Below, in pieces: positions 55,601 through 63,335 of a DNA stretch of 64,000 nucleotides; the first letter of the stretch is position 1, and the number at the start of each line of letters is the position of its first letter. The translations under genes were made by a program, and so were the position numbers. The notes under the pieces are model-generated. The model saw nothing but the letters and a program-made list of their open reading frames with translations. It was not told the DNA's origin and made no database searches. Where the stretch lies: NCBI RefSeq assembly GCF_026163685.1, contig NZ_JAOXSR010000001.1, positions 434,001 through 498,000 on the forward strand. The letters run 5' to 3'. Source of the stretch: Oerskovia flava (GTDB lineage: Bacteria; Actinomycetota; Actinomycetes; Actinomycetales; Cellulomonadaceae).

Positions 55601-55861
55601 CGTTGCGTGGCGGGCCGGGCCTACGTCGTGGTCCGTGCGGTCAACGATCATGACGGGCCCGTCGACGTCGCGCTCGAGACCGCGCACGGGTCACGGACGG
55701 TGGACGCGGTGGCACCGGGCAAGAGCGCCTACCAGTCCTTCGCGGTCCGCGCGGCCCACGTCGACGGCGGCGACGCCGTCGTGCGCGCGAAGGGGAGCGT
55801 CGGCGGCCAGGAGGTGAGCGTCGACGTCGTGGTGCCCTACGAGCCGATCGTCTGCGGCTGA
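52658..55861 (+). CDS. Secreted GH43 family hydrolase with two CBMs and Cys-Gly C-terminal domain
   Basis: A 1067-residue secreted enzyme. It has a long, Arg/His-rich signal region (1-58, cleavage near AAA-T), then a five-bladed GH43 propeller (about 60-382). The catalytic triad is readable as base D77 (SADPAP), pKa-modulating D219 (NIDPTV) and acid E270 (FFEGAWAF). Two F5/8-like modules (390-547 and 809-963) bracket Ig-like domains (553-805). The C-terminal domain is 972-1067. Activity is probably arabinofuranosidase, arabinanase or xylosidase. It is third in the operon after the GH127 and binding protein, with GAGGAGAG before the ATG. Confidence 0.9.
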   Translation: MTTSRARHDHRSAATRSRHRHRSRPRSRSGPPVAGALVTALVAATAVVGAVASPAAAATFTSTQNPILGDGSYYSADPAPLVVPAGAPGNDTGADQLYVYTGHDEAGPTTNDFIMNEWGAFVTADVDAGEWTHHPSLMRPEQVFDWASPGRAYAGQVVRGIDDRYYWYVPVHEAASTASDRFGIGIAVSETPTGPWTDHVGAPIISQRLPTPNTIHNIDPTVLVDGEGEDRRVYVYWGSFGNLRMLELDQDMKTPVGQVSTVTGLTGFFEGAWAFERDGTYYMAYAGNNAGPTSSCTPANYHACLAYGTAPAPTGPWTYRGTILSPVSSTTSHPGIVEHDGEWWLAYHTADAVGGNHFRRSVAIDRVEWDDSQTPPRIKPVVTTPERTKDVTPRANVAQEATVTVSNEPVPTQYWKKALNDEIVRPNPLPPDMWGTWTGNNPPQQWVQYTWDQPMRLAGSQIDFWNDQPQGTGVGVAAPASWRIQYWDASGTGAWVDVANPSAYGTATNGFQSTTFDPVTTTQVRAVFDASTNGSTYSGVAVEEWKVLAQQPEAVEPPAMTVEVGETELPGTVPVTFPGGTTLAVPAFWDEVTADDVAEPGTFTVEGSVLGHADGRVGAEVTVIPAQAAEGDETAPTLTLTPLGSAGSDGWFRSDVRVRVDAADDSGGRVVLTTQVDDDDPVTTEPTRTTEVVVAGDGEHRVVARATDRAGNVSDEEALDVLVDRVAPVSTGTLDPDARTVTVTATDATSGVALVEVAIGTGAWQVYDGPVAAPDASQHRVSFRAVDAAGNTETPKVVTIPADISGPLTGNVAPIATASASYTAGWNSVGALNDGADPATPSQAQIWGTWSGNRPASQWVRYDWARPVRLTGAELKFWRDSNPGTGDGVAAPDGWSLEYWDDDAGAWADVADASGYGTSTTAFNTVTFEPVTTSRLRATVQANGNGSTYSAVAITEWRVFADDPGTGPVVPELAVTATAQTRCVAGRAYVVVRAVNDHDGPVDVALETAHGSRTVDAVAPGKSAYQSFAVRAAHVDGGDAVVRAKGSVGGQEVSVDVVVPYEPIVCG

Positions 55862-55877
55862 TCCACGGCCGGACGAG

Positions 55878-55913
55878 GCGCGGCGGGAGGCCAACGTGCG
55901 CTTCCCGCCGCGC
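55878..55913 (+). terminator. Terminator of the GH127-CBM-GH43 operon
   Basis: GCGCGGCGGGA (55878-55888) pairs perfectly with TCCCGCCGCGC (55903-55913) across a 14-nt loop, 16 nt after the GH43 stop. Confidence 0.6.
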
Positions 55914-55997
55914 GGCGTGTCGTGGGCACGGCCGGGCGCACCCTAGGCTGGGCGATCATCAGCCCGGTCGGGCAGCTCCAGCCGGAGGGAGGGTGGC

Positions 55998-56693
55998 ATG
56001 AGCCAGTCGCCGCACGACGGTGCCGACGCGCCCCGGCGCCCTGTCGGCCGGACGCCGGACGCCCTCGGTGCCACCGATCTCCGGCACCGCCGCCGCCCGT
56101 CGCCCGAGGTGTACCGGCGTCGTCGCCTCGTCGTGGGTCTCGCCGCGCTGCTCGCCGTGGTCCTGGTCGTGGTGTTCCTCGCCGTCGTGTGGCCCGGGTT
56201 CGCCCGCCCCGCGGCCGAGGAGGAGCCCGCCCCCACGGTGACGGTCACCGAGCCCCCGCAGACGCCGACGATCGACCCCGTCGAGCGCACGCTGGACGCC
56301 CAGTTCGCGCAGGCGCTGCCATCCGAGGTCCTGCGGTTCGCCCTGCGCAGCGAGGGCGAGACGGAGGCGCTCGACGGGTGGGACCCGCTCGAGGCCTACG
56401 AGCTGGTCTACGCCGACGCGGCGGGCGACGACGCCACGAGGGTCACGGTCGTCGCCGGCCAGTGGTCCACCGATGCCGAGGCCCGGACCGTGGCCGAGGC
56501 GCTGGTCGCCGAGGCAGGCACCCCGACCTCGACCGGCGACGTCCTGGTCGACGGCGAGACTGCCGGCACCTACGCCGTCACCCCCGCCGAGGACGGCACG
56601 GCGACGGTGACGTGGTACAACGGCACCGCGGTGGTGCAGGCCACGGGACCGGTCGAGGACATCGAGGACTTCTATACGGTCTTCCCGATCTGA
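55998..56693 (+). CDS. Hypothetical single-pass membrane protein
   Basis: A 231-residue protein: Arg/Pro-rich cytoplasmic N-terminus (1-42), one transmembrane segment (about 43-66, LVVGLAALLAVVLVVVFLAV), a Pro/Thr linker, then an extracytoplasmic domain of about 130 residues without cysteines or known motifs. GGGAGG precedes the ATG. It lies 99 nt upstream of proC on the same strand. No family was recognised with confidence. Confidence 0.65.
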   Translation: MSQSPHDGADAPRRPVGRTPDALGATDLRHRRRPSPEVYRRRRLVVGLAALLAVVLVVVFLAVVWPGFARPAAEEEPAPTVTVTEPPQTPTIDPVERTLDAQFAQALPSEVLRFALRSEGETEALDGWDPLEAYELVYADAAGDDATRVTVVAGQWSTDAEARTVAEALVAEAGTPTSTGDVLVDGETAGTYAVTPAEDGTATVTWYNGTAVVQATGPVEDIEDFYTVFPI

Positions 56694-56792
56694 CCCGAGG
56701 CGCCGGGAGGCGCCCGGCACCCCACACCATGACCGGCGCGTCGGTGGAAGCCGCCGCCCGCGCCGGGCGGACGACGAGGAAGCAGGCAGGAC

Positions 56793-57629
56793 ATGACCGG
56801 AACCGACGAGGCCGTGACGCGGATCGCCGTCCTCGGCGCGGGCGTGATGGGGGAGACCGTGCTCGCGGGGGCGCTCGCGGCCGGCTGGTCGCCGGACGAC
56901 GTCGTCGCGACGGTCCGGCGTGACGAGCGTGCGGCCGAGCTGCGCGTGCGCCACGAGGTCGAGGTGACGCACGACAACGTCGAGGCGGTCTCCGGCGCCG
57001 GCGTCGTGGTGGTCGCGGTGAAGCCGAAGGACGTCGCCACCCTCCTCGCGCAGGTCGCGGACCACCTGGCGCCTGGCGCGGTCGTCCTGAGCGTCGCCGT
57101 CGGGCTCCCCACGACCTTCTTCGAGTCGCGCCTGCCGTCGGGCACGCCCGTCGTGCGGGTCATGCCGAGCACGCCGTCGGTGATCGGGGCGGGGGTCAGC
57201 GCCGTGAGCGGCGGGGCCGCCGCCACGGAGGACCACGTCGCTCTCGTCGAGCGGGTGCTCGCCGCGACCGGTCTCGTGGTGCGGGTCCCGGAGAAGGACC
57301 AGGACGCCGTCGGGGCCCTGTCCGGGTCCGGCCCGGCCTACGTGTTCTACGTGGTGGACGCGCTCGCGGAGGCCGGGGTGCTGCTCGGCCTGAGCCGTGA
57401 GCTCTCGCTCCGGCTCGCGACCGCGACCGTGGCCGGCAGCGCGGCGATGCTCCAGGAGACGGGTGAGCACCCGGCGGTGCTGCGGGAGCGGGTGTCGTCG
57501 CCCGGCGGGACCACGGTCGCCGCGGTGCGACGGCTGGACGCCGGTGGGGTCCGGGCGGCGTTCCTCGACGCGCTCGAGGCGGCGCGGGACCGTTCCCAGG
57601 AGCTCGCCGCGGCGCTGGAGCGCGACTGA
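56793..57629 (+). CDS. proC: Pyrroline-5-carboxylate reductase
   Basis: Last step of proline synthesis, reducing pyrroline-5-carboxylate with NAD(P)H. The 278 residues carry the Rossmann motif VLGAGVMGE (13-21), VVVAVKPKDV, the substrate segment GSGPAYVFYVVDAL and the C-terminal signature VSSPGGTTVAAVRRLD. Its stop overlaps the ATG of the following lacI gene by one base (TGATG). That coupling of a biosynthetic gene to an arabinose regulator looks accidental but may give the regulator a constant basal supply. Confidence 0.96.
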   Translation: MTGTDEAVTRIAVLGAGVMGETVLAGALAAGWSPDDVVATVRRDERAAELRVRHEVEVTHDNVEAVSGAGVVVVAVKPKDVATLLAQVADHLAPGAVVLSVAVGLPTTFFESRLPSGTPVVRVMPSTPSVIGAGVSAVSGGAAATEDHVALVERVLAATGLVVRVPEKDQDAVGALSGSGPAYVFYVVDALAEAGVLLGLSRELSLRLATATVAGSAAMLQETGEHPAVLRERVSSPGGTTVAAVRRLDAGGVRAAFLDALEAARDRSQELAAALERD

Positions 57630-58702
57630 TGGCGGAACCTGCCCGGGTGCGCCCACCTGCGATGTCCGACGTGGCGCGCCTCGCGGGTGTCTCCCACCAG
57701 ACCGTGTCGCGGGTGCTCAACGACCATCCGAGCGTGCGGTCGGAGACCCGCGAGCGTGTCCTCGACGCCATCGCGACCCTCGGGTACAGGCGCAACAGCG
57801 CCGCCCGTGCGCTCGTGACGATGCGCTCCGCGACGGTCGGCGTGGTGACGACCGGCTCTGCGCTCTACGGCCCCACCAGCACGCTGATCGCCGTCGAGGA
57901 GGCCGCCCGGGAGCAGGGCTACTACGTGAGCGTGGCGACCATCCGGCGGTACGACGCCGAGACCATGCACCGGGCGCTCGAGCACTTCATGGCGCAGGGC
58001 GTCGAGGGCATCGTGGTCATCGCCCCGCAGACGGACGTCGCGGCCGCGGTCGACTCGTTCCGTGCCCCGGTGCCGGTGATCATGATCGCGGCCCGGGAGC
58101 ACCACGAGCCGGCGGAGGCCGACGCGTCCGCCGTGGTGGGCACGTCCGCCGGGAGCATCCTGCCGATCTCGGTGGACCAGCAGCTCGGCGCCCGGCTCGC
58201 CACGGAGCACCTGCTCGAGCTGGGTCACGCGAGCGTCCTGCACCTCTCGGGCCCGCTCGACTGGTTCGACGCCCGCGAGCGCGAGACGGGGTGGCGGGAC
58301 GCGCTCGAGGCGCATGGCGCCGAGATCCCCGACCCGATCGCGTGCGACTGGTCCTCGGACTGCGGGTACGACGTGGGGCGAGAGCTCGCGGAGTCCGTCC
58401 GTGCCGGGGACGGGCCCACCGCCGTGTTCGCGAGCAACGACCAGCTCGCGCTGGGGCTCCTGCGGGCGTTCTGGGAGGGTGGGGTCCGGGTGCCTCGTGA
58501 CGTCTCCGTCGTCGGGTTCGACGACGTCGCGGGTGCCGCGCACTTCATCCCGCCGCTGACCACGGTGCGCCAGCCGTTCGCCGAGCTGGGCCGCCGGTGC
58601 ATGGCGATGGTGGTCGACGCCCTGGGGGGCGCGCAGGTACGCAGCACGCAGATCGCGCCGGTGCTCGTGGTCCGCGACAGCTCGGCCGGCCCCAGGGGGT
58701 GA
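57629..58702 (+). CDS. LacI family regulator of L-arabinose genes (AraR-like)
   Basis: A 357-residue LacI/GalR protein. The helix-turn-helix is MSDVARLAGVSHQTVSRVLN (about residues 12-31), followed by an effector domain with GVVTTGSALYGP, VFASNDQLALGLL and VVGFDDVAGAAHF. It sits directly upstream of araB-araD-araA, and operator-like GTGTGAGCGCTAACAT sites stand before araB and before the sugar-binding lipoprotein gene. L-arabinose or an early metabolite is the likely inducer. It is a LacI counterpart to the GntR-type AraR of Bacillus, not a homologue of it. Confidence 0.87.
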   Translation: MAEPARVRPPAMSDVARLAGVSHQTVSRVLNDHPSVRSETRERVLDAIATLGYRRNSAARALVTMRSATVGVVTTGSALYGPTSTLIAVEEAAREQGYYVSVATIRRYDAETMHRALEHFMAQGVEGIVVIAPQTDVAAAVDSFRAPVPVIMIAAREHHEPAEADASAVVGTSAGSILPISVDQQLGARLATEHLLELGHASVLHLSGPLDWFDARERETGWRDALEAHGAEIPDPIACDWSSDCGYDVGRELAESVRAGDGPTAVFASNDQLALGLLRAFWEGGVRVPRDVSVVGFDDVAGAAHFIPPLTTVRQPFAELGRRCMAMVVDALGGAQVRSTQIAPVLVVRDSSAGPRG

Positions 58703-58728
58703 GCGCGGGGGTTGACGGGACCTGCGCG

Positions 58729-58777
58729 GAACCGGTTCGAGTCAGGGGTTGGATCCTGCGCGTGTGAGCGCTAACAT
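58729..58777. promoter_or_regulatory. araB operator region
   Basis: GAACCGGTTC (58729-58738), a perfect 10-bp palindrome, and GTGTGAGCGCTAACAT (58762-58777), a LacI-type dyad with central GC, lie 62-110 nt before araB. Both motifs recur together at 63081-63140 in front of the sugar-binding protein gene. The second is the likelier LacI operator. Confidence 0.65.
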
Positions 58778-58838
58778 TCTTGGACGGCAGTACGGCGACA
58801 CACACGCGGCAGAGCGGCCGCGACGAGGAGGAGCAGCG

Positions 58839-60455
58839 ATGGTGCAGCAGGGCGAGGCCCCCGACCTTCGGGAGGTCGTCACCTCCGGAGCGACCGCCCT
58901 CGGTATCGAGCTGGGCTCGACCAGGATCAAGGCGTGCCTCGTGGGGCTGGACGGCACACCCCTGGCGAGCGGCAGCCACGAGTGGGAGAACGAGTTCGTC
59001 GAGCGCACGTGGACGTACTCCTTGGACGCGGTCCGTACCGGGCTGCAGGACGCCTACGCGCGGCTCGCGGACGACGTCGAACGTCGGGCGGGCGTGCGGC
59101 CGACCACCTTCGGCGCGATCGGCGTGTCCGCGATGATGCACGGCTACCTGGCCTTCGACGCCGACGACGAGCTGCTGGTGCCGTTCCGTACCTGGCGCAA
59201 CACCACGACCGGTCCGGCGGCGGCCGAGCTCTCCGAGCTGTTCGGGCACAACATCCCGCTGCGCTGGTCGATCGCGCACCTCTACCAGGCGATCCTCGAC
59301 GACGAGCCGCACGTGGCCGACGTCGCCTCGCTCACGACGCTCGCGGGCTACGTCCACCGGTGCCTCACGGGGCGGACGGTCCTGGGGGTGGGGGACGCCT
59401 CCGGCGTCTTCCCGATCGACCCGCAGACAGGTGGCTACGACCGGCGGATGCTCGAGGCCTTCGACGCGCTCGTCGCCGAGCGCCGCCCGGGCACCACGCT
59501 CGAGAAGCTGCTGCCCGAGGTGCTCGTCGCCGGCCAGGAGGCCGGTCGCTTGACCGCCCAGGGCGCGGCGCTCCTCGACCCGACGGGCGCGCTGCAGCCC
59601 GGTATCACGCTGTGCCCGCCCGAGGGCGACGCGGGCACCGGCATGGTCGCCACGAACTCGGTGGCCCCCCGTACGGGCAACGTCAGCGCGGGCACGAGCA
59701 TCTTCGCCATGGTCGTCCTCGAGCGCCCCCTCGAGAACCGCCACCACGAGCTGGACCTCGTCACCACTCCCGCCGGTGACCTGGTCGCGATGGTGCACTG
59801 CAACAACGGCGCCAGCGAGCTGAGCGCCTGGGCGGACATGTTCGCCGAGCTCGGGAGCGCGCTGGGCGCGCAGGCCGGCCCGGACGAGGTCTTCGGGGCG
59901 CTGTTCCGTGCGGCGCTCGCCGGCGACGCCGACGGGGGCGGGCTGCTGGCGTACAACTACCTGGCCGGCGAGCCGATCACAGGCCTGGACGAGGGCCGGC
60001 CCCTGTTCGTCCGCACGCCTGACAGCCGCCTGACCCTGGCGAACTTCATGCGCGCGCAGATCTACGGTGCGTTCGGCACGCTCGCCCTCGGGATGCGCGT
60101 GCTCGACGGCGAGGGCGTCGCGCTGGACGCCATGTTCGCCCACGGGGGGCTCTTCAGGACGGCCGGGGTCGCGCAGCGGCTGCTGGCCGCCGCGCTCGAC
60201 GCCCCCGTGACCGTCGGGCGGACCGCGGGCGAGGGCGGCGCCTGGGGGATCGCCGTGCTTGCGGCGTACCAGCACGCGCGGTCGCAGCAGCCAGGCGCGT
60301 CCGACCTCGGCACCTACCTGCGCGAGCACGTCTTCGCCACGGCCGAGCTCGAGACCGTGGCGCCCGACGCCGCGGACGTCGCCGGGTTCGGCGCGTACCT
60401 CGAGCGGTACAGCGCCGGGCTCGCCGTCGAGCGCGCCGCCACCGCGGCGCTCTAG
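58839..60455 (+). CDS. araB: FGGY-family carbohydrate kinase, probable L-ribulokinase
   Basis: A 538-residue FGGY kinase expected to phosphorylate L-ribulose. The N-terminal phosphate loop is GIELGSTRIKACLVG, then GVSAMMHGYLAF, FRTWRNTTT, NVSAGTSIFAM and the C-terminal AHGGLFRTAGVAQRLLAAAL. It resembles xylulokinase-like actinobacterial enzymes rather than E. coli AraB; the assignment rests on its place before araD and araA. The ATG at 58839 has GGAGG upstream; a longer frame from 58749 would run through the operator. Confidence 0.85.
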   Translation: MVQQGEAPDLREVVTSGATALGIELGSTRIKACLVGLDGTPLASGSHEWENEFVERTWTYSLDAVRTGLQDAYARLADDVERRAGVRPTTFGAIGVSAMMHGYLAFDADDELLVPFRTWRNTTTGPAAAELSELFGHNIPLRWSIAHLYQAILDDEPHVADVASLTTLAGYVHRCLTGRTVLGVGDASGVFPIDPQTGGYDRRMLEAFDALVAERRPGTTLEKLLPEVLVAGQEAGRLTAQGAALLDPTGALQPGITLCPPEGDAGTGMVATNSVAPRTGNVSAGTSIFAMVVLERPLENRHHELDLVTTPAGDLVAMVHCNNGASELSAWADMFAELGSALGAQAGPDEVFGALFRAALAGDADGGGLLAYNYLAGEPITGLDEGRPLFVRTPDSRLTLANFMRAQIYGAFGTLALGMRVLDGEGVALDAMFAHGGLFRTAGVAQRLLAAALDAPVTVGRTAGEGGAWGIAVLAAYQHARSQQPGASDLGTYLREHVFATAELETVAPDAADVAGFGAYLERYSAGLAVERAATAAL

Positions 60456-60528
60456 CCCGGGACCACCGATCAGACCCGCCGAGCGGACGGACCCGCCCGG
60501 ACCGGGACCCACGAAGGAGAACCAGACG

Positions 60529-61293
60529 ATGAGCACGCCGAGCCCCACCGACGCCCTGCGGTCGCCCCTGCAGGAGGTGCCGGCCGCCCTGCGGGAGTCC
60601 GTCGACGCCGCGAAGGAACGGGTCGCGACGCTGCACGCCGAGCTGCCCCGCTGGGAGCTCGTGGTCTGGACGGCGGGCAACGTCTCCGAGCGTGTCCGTG
60701 CCTCGGGCGACCCGGGCGACCCGGGCGGACCGGGCACCGGCGACCTGCTCGTCATCAAGCCGTCCGGGGTCGCGTACGACGACATCACCCCCGCGGCGAT
60801 GGTCGTGTGCGACCTCGAGGGCAACCTCGTCGAGGGCGACCGGGCGCCGTCGTCCGACACGGCGGCGCACGCCTACGTCTACCGCCACATGCCCGAGGTG
60901 GGCGGGGTCGTGCACACCCACTCGACGTACGCGACGGCGTGGGCCGCGCGCGGCGAGCCCGTGCCGTGCGTCCTGACGATGATGGCCGACGAGTTCGGCG
61001 GAGACATCCCCGTCGGCCCCTTCGCGCTCATCGGTGACGACTCGATCGGTCGGGGCATCGTCGAGACCCTCAGCGGTTCGCGCAGCCCGGCGGTGCTCAT
61101 GCGCAACCACGGCCCGTTCACCATCGGCAAGGACGCGCGCTCGGCCGTCAAGGCGGCCGTCATGTGCGAGGAGGTCGCACGGACCGTCCACATCAGCCGC
61201 CAGCTCGGCGAGCCGACGCGTATCGCCCAGGACGACGTCGACTCCCTCTACGCGCGCTACCAGAACGTCTACGGCCAGCAGCCGGCGCGCTGA
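60529..61293 (+). CDS. araD: L-ribulose-5-phosphate 4-epimerase
   Basis: Converts L-ribulose 5-phosphate to D-xylulose 5-phosphate, where the arabinose and xylose routes meet. The 254-residue class II aldolase-fold protein has the substrate segment IKPSGVAYDD, SSDTAAHAYVYR, the zinc site VHTHSTYATAW and RNHGPFTIG. A low-complexity insertion (GDPGDPGGPGTGD, about residues 61-73, encoded by near-repeats of gacccgggc) lengthens the loop before IKPSG compared with E. coli AraD. AAGGAGA precedes the ATG, 73 nt after araB. Confidence 0.94.
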   Translation: MSTPSPTDALRSPLQEVPAALRESVDAAKERVATLHAELPRWELVVWTAGNVSERVRASGDPGDPGGPGTGDLLVIKPSGVAYDDITPAAMVVCDLEGNLVEGDRAPSSDTAAHAYVYRHMPEVGGVVHTHSTYATAWAARGEPVPCVLTMMADEFGGDIPVGPFALIGDDSIGRGIVETLSGSRSPAVLMRNHGPFTIGKDARSAVKAAVMCEEVARTVHISRQLGEPTRIAQDDVDSLYARYQNVYGQQPAR

Positions 61294-61410
61294 GGCAGCA
61301 CCCGCCACGACCGCAGCACCGAACGACCCAGCAGTTACCGGTACGACAGCACACGGGAGGGGCCCGCGCCGACGCGGACCCCGGCCCACGACACGAGAGA
61401 TGTGGACGAG

Positions 61411-62919
61411 ATGACCAAGCCCTACGCGGACCGCGAGATCTGGTTCTTCACCGGGAGCCAGGACCTGTACGGCGAGGAGACGCTGCGACAGGTCGCCGAG
61501 CAGTCGCAGGAGGTCGCGCGAACGCTCGACGCGTCGTCCGACGTGCCTGCGACCGTCGTGTGGAAGCCGGTGCTCAAGGATGCGGGCGCCATCCGCCGCG
61601 CGATGCTCGACGCGAACGCCGACGACCGCGTGCTCGGTGTCGTCACGTGGATGCACACGTTCAGCCCCGCGAAGATGTGGATCGGCGGTCTCGACGCGCT
61701 GCGCAAGCCGCTGCTGCACCTGCACACGCAGGCGAACGTCGAGCTCCCGTGGGACACGATCGACTTCGACTTCATGAACCTCAACCAGGCCGCGCACGGC
61801 GACCGGGAGTACGCGTACATCGCGACGCGCCTCGGCGTGGCGCGCACGACCGTCGTCGGCCACGCGTCGAACCCCGCCGTGACCGCGCGCATCGGTGCGT
61901 GGACGCGCGCCGCGGCCGGCTGGGCCGCGACGCACGAGCTGCGCCTCGCCCGCTTCGGCGACAACATGCGCAACGTCGCGGTCACCGAGGGTGACAAGAC
62001 GGAGGCCGAGCTGCGCTTCGGCGTCTCGGTGAACACGTGGGGTGTCAACGACCTCGTCGAGGCGGTCGCCGCGGTGGACGACGCCCGGGTGGACAGCCTC
62101 GTGCTCGAGTACGAGAACCTCTACGACGTCGCCCCGGAGCTGCGCAAGGACGGCGACCGGCACGAATCGCTGCGCTACGCCGCGCGGCAGGAGATCGCGC
62201 TCGAGACGTTCCTCGAGTCCGTGGGGGCCAAGGCCTTCACGACGAACTTCGAGGACCTCGGTGACCTGCGCCAGCTGCCCGGCATCGCGGTGCAGCGCCT
62301 GATGTCCAAGGGGTACGGGTTCGGCGCCGAGGGCGACTGGAAGACGGCGGTGCTCGTGCGCGCGGCCAAGGTCATGGGCGAGGGCCTGCCGGGCGGGGCC
62401 TCTCTCATGGAGGACTACACCTACGACCTCACCCCGGGCCACGAGCGGATCCTCGGCGCCCACATGCTCGAGGTCTGCCCGTCGCTGACCACCTCGAAGC
62501 CCCGCGTGGAGATCCACCCGCTCGGCATCGGCGGCAAGGAGGACCCGGTCCGGATGGTGTTCGACGCCGACCCCGGTGTGGGTGTCGTCGTGTCTCTCGC
62601 CGACATGCGGGACCGGTTCCGTCTGACGGCCAACGTCGTCGACGTCGTCGCGCCGACCGCTCCGCTGCCCCACCTGCCGGTCGCGCGCGCCGTGTGGGAG
62701 CCGCGTCCGGACTTCGCGACCTCGGCGGAGTCGTGGCTCACCGCCGGCGGCGCGCACCACACGGTGCTGTCCACCGGGGCGGGTGTCGACGCGTTCGAGA
62801 TCTTCGCCGACATCGCCGGCACCGAGCTCCTTGTCATCGACGAGAGCACAACGCGTCGTGGGTTCCGCGACCAGGTGCGCTGGAACCAGGCCTACTACCG
62901 CCTCGCCCAGGGCCTGTAG
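61411..62919 (+). CDS. araA: L-arabinose isomerase
   Basis: Converts L-arabinose to L-ribulose in the cytosol. The 502-residue length matches E. coli AraA. Conserved segments are [12 protein letters not shown], the LMEDYTYDL loop, HMLEVCPS (E354), [16 protein letters not shown] (H369) and GGAHHTVLS (H449/H450), which include the expected manganese ligands. The ATG at 61411 is used; a GTG at 61402 is a near alternative. It is the third gene of araB-araD-araA, with 117 nt to araD. A terminator follows. Confidence 0.96.
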   Translation: MTKPYADREIWFFTGSQDLYGEETLRQVAEQSQEVARTLDASSDVPATVVWKPVLKDAGAIRRAMLDANADDRVLGVVTWMHTFSPAKMWIGGLDALRKPLLHLHTQANVELPWDTIDFDFMNLNQAAHGDREYAYIATRLGVARTTVVGHASNPAVTARIGAWTRAAAGWAATHELRLARFGDNMRNVAVTEGDKTEAELRFGVSVNTWGVNDLVEAVAAVDDARVDSLVLEYENLYDVAPELRKDGDRHESLRYAARQEIALETFLESVGAKAFTTNFEDLGDLRQLPGIAVQRLMSKGYGFGAEGDWKTAVLVRAAKVMGEGLPGGASLMEDYTYDLTPGHERILGAHMLEVCPSLTTSKPRVEIHPLGIGGKEDPVRMVFDADPGVGVVVSLADMRDRFRLTANVVDVVAPTAPLPHLPVARAVWEPRPDFATSAESWLTAGGAHHTVLSTGAGVDAFEIFADIAGTELLVIDESTTRRGFRDQVRWNQAYYRLAQGL

Positions 62920-62962
62920 GTCTCCCTCACGGGGCGGCACACCCCTACGGGCGGTCGCCGGG

Positions 62963-62991
62963 GACCGTGGCCGGGCGGACCGGCCACGGTC
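62963..62991 (+). terminator. Terminator of the araBDA operon
   Basis: A perfect 12-bp stem (62963-62974 with 62980-62991) and 5-nt loop, 43 nt after the araA stop. Confidence 0.75.
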
Positions 62992-63080
62992 GACCCGGTG
63001 CGCCACGGCCTGTCCGGGTGCGTTGCCGGGGGTCGGTAGGTCGTGATCGAACCGTGACCCAGAGGGCTTTCGCCCGGTGT

Positions 63081-63140
63081 GTGTGAGCGCTAACATCGGA
63101 GCCAGGGGGGTGTGAGCGTTCACACAGCGGAACCGGGTTC
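63081..63140. promoter_or_regulatory. Operator cluster before the sugar-binding lipoprotein gene
   Basis: GTGTGAGCGCTAACAT (63081-63096) is identical to the site before araB. GTGTGAGCGTTCACAC (63110-63125) is a stronger dyad of the same type, its centre about 29 bp away. GGAACCGGGTTC (63129-63140) echoes the GAACCGGTTC before araB. Two LacI sites in near-helical phase suggest cooperative or loop-based repression. Confidence 0.65.
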
Positions 63141-63201
63141 GAGGCACAGGTGCTTCGAGTCGGTCGAGCTGATCGATGAGCTTCGGTTTGACGGGTTTCA
63201 T

Positions 63202-63231
63202 TTGTCATTCGGACGTTGACACCGCTAGATA
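63202..63231 (+). promoter_or_regulatory. Candidate promoter of the sugar-binding lipoprotein gene
   Basis: TTGTCA (63202-63207) and TAGATA (63226-63231) are 18 bp apart in the least GC-rich part of the 416-nt gap. TTGACA also occurs at 63216 and 63232, so the exact start point is uncertain. The stretch from 63232 to the Shine-Dalgarno AAGGAGG at 63324 shows nothing else. Confidence 0.45.
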
Positions 63232-63335
63232 TTGACAAACCTGAACAGACACCGACAGCGCCCAACAGGATGCGGTCGGTCACGCACGGAACGGTCCGGG
63301 CACGATGCCAGGACCGGCATCTCAAGGAGGAGAGC

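Noticed and set aside
60154-63201. 1015-codon minus-strand open frame over araB-araD-araA
   Set aside because: Crosses three well-recognised genes and the operators; composition is that of an antisense shadow.
63188-63254. Three TTGAC(A/G) boxes as three separate promoters for the lipoprotein gene
   Set aside because: Only TTGTCA/TAGATA has an acceptable -10 at proper spacing; the other boxes have no matching -10.
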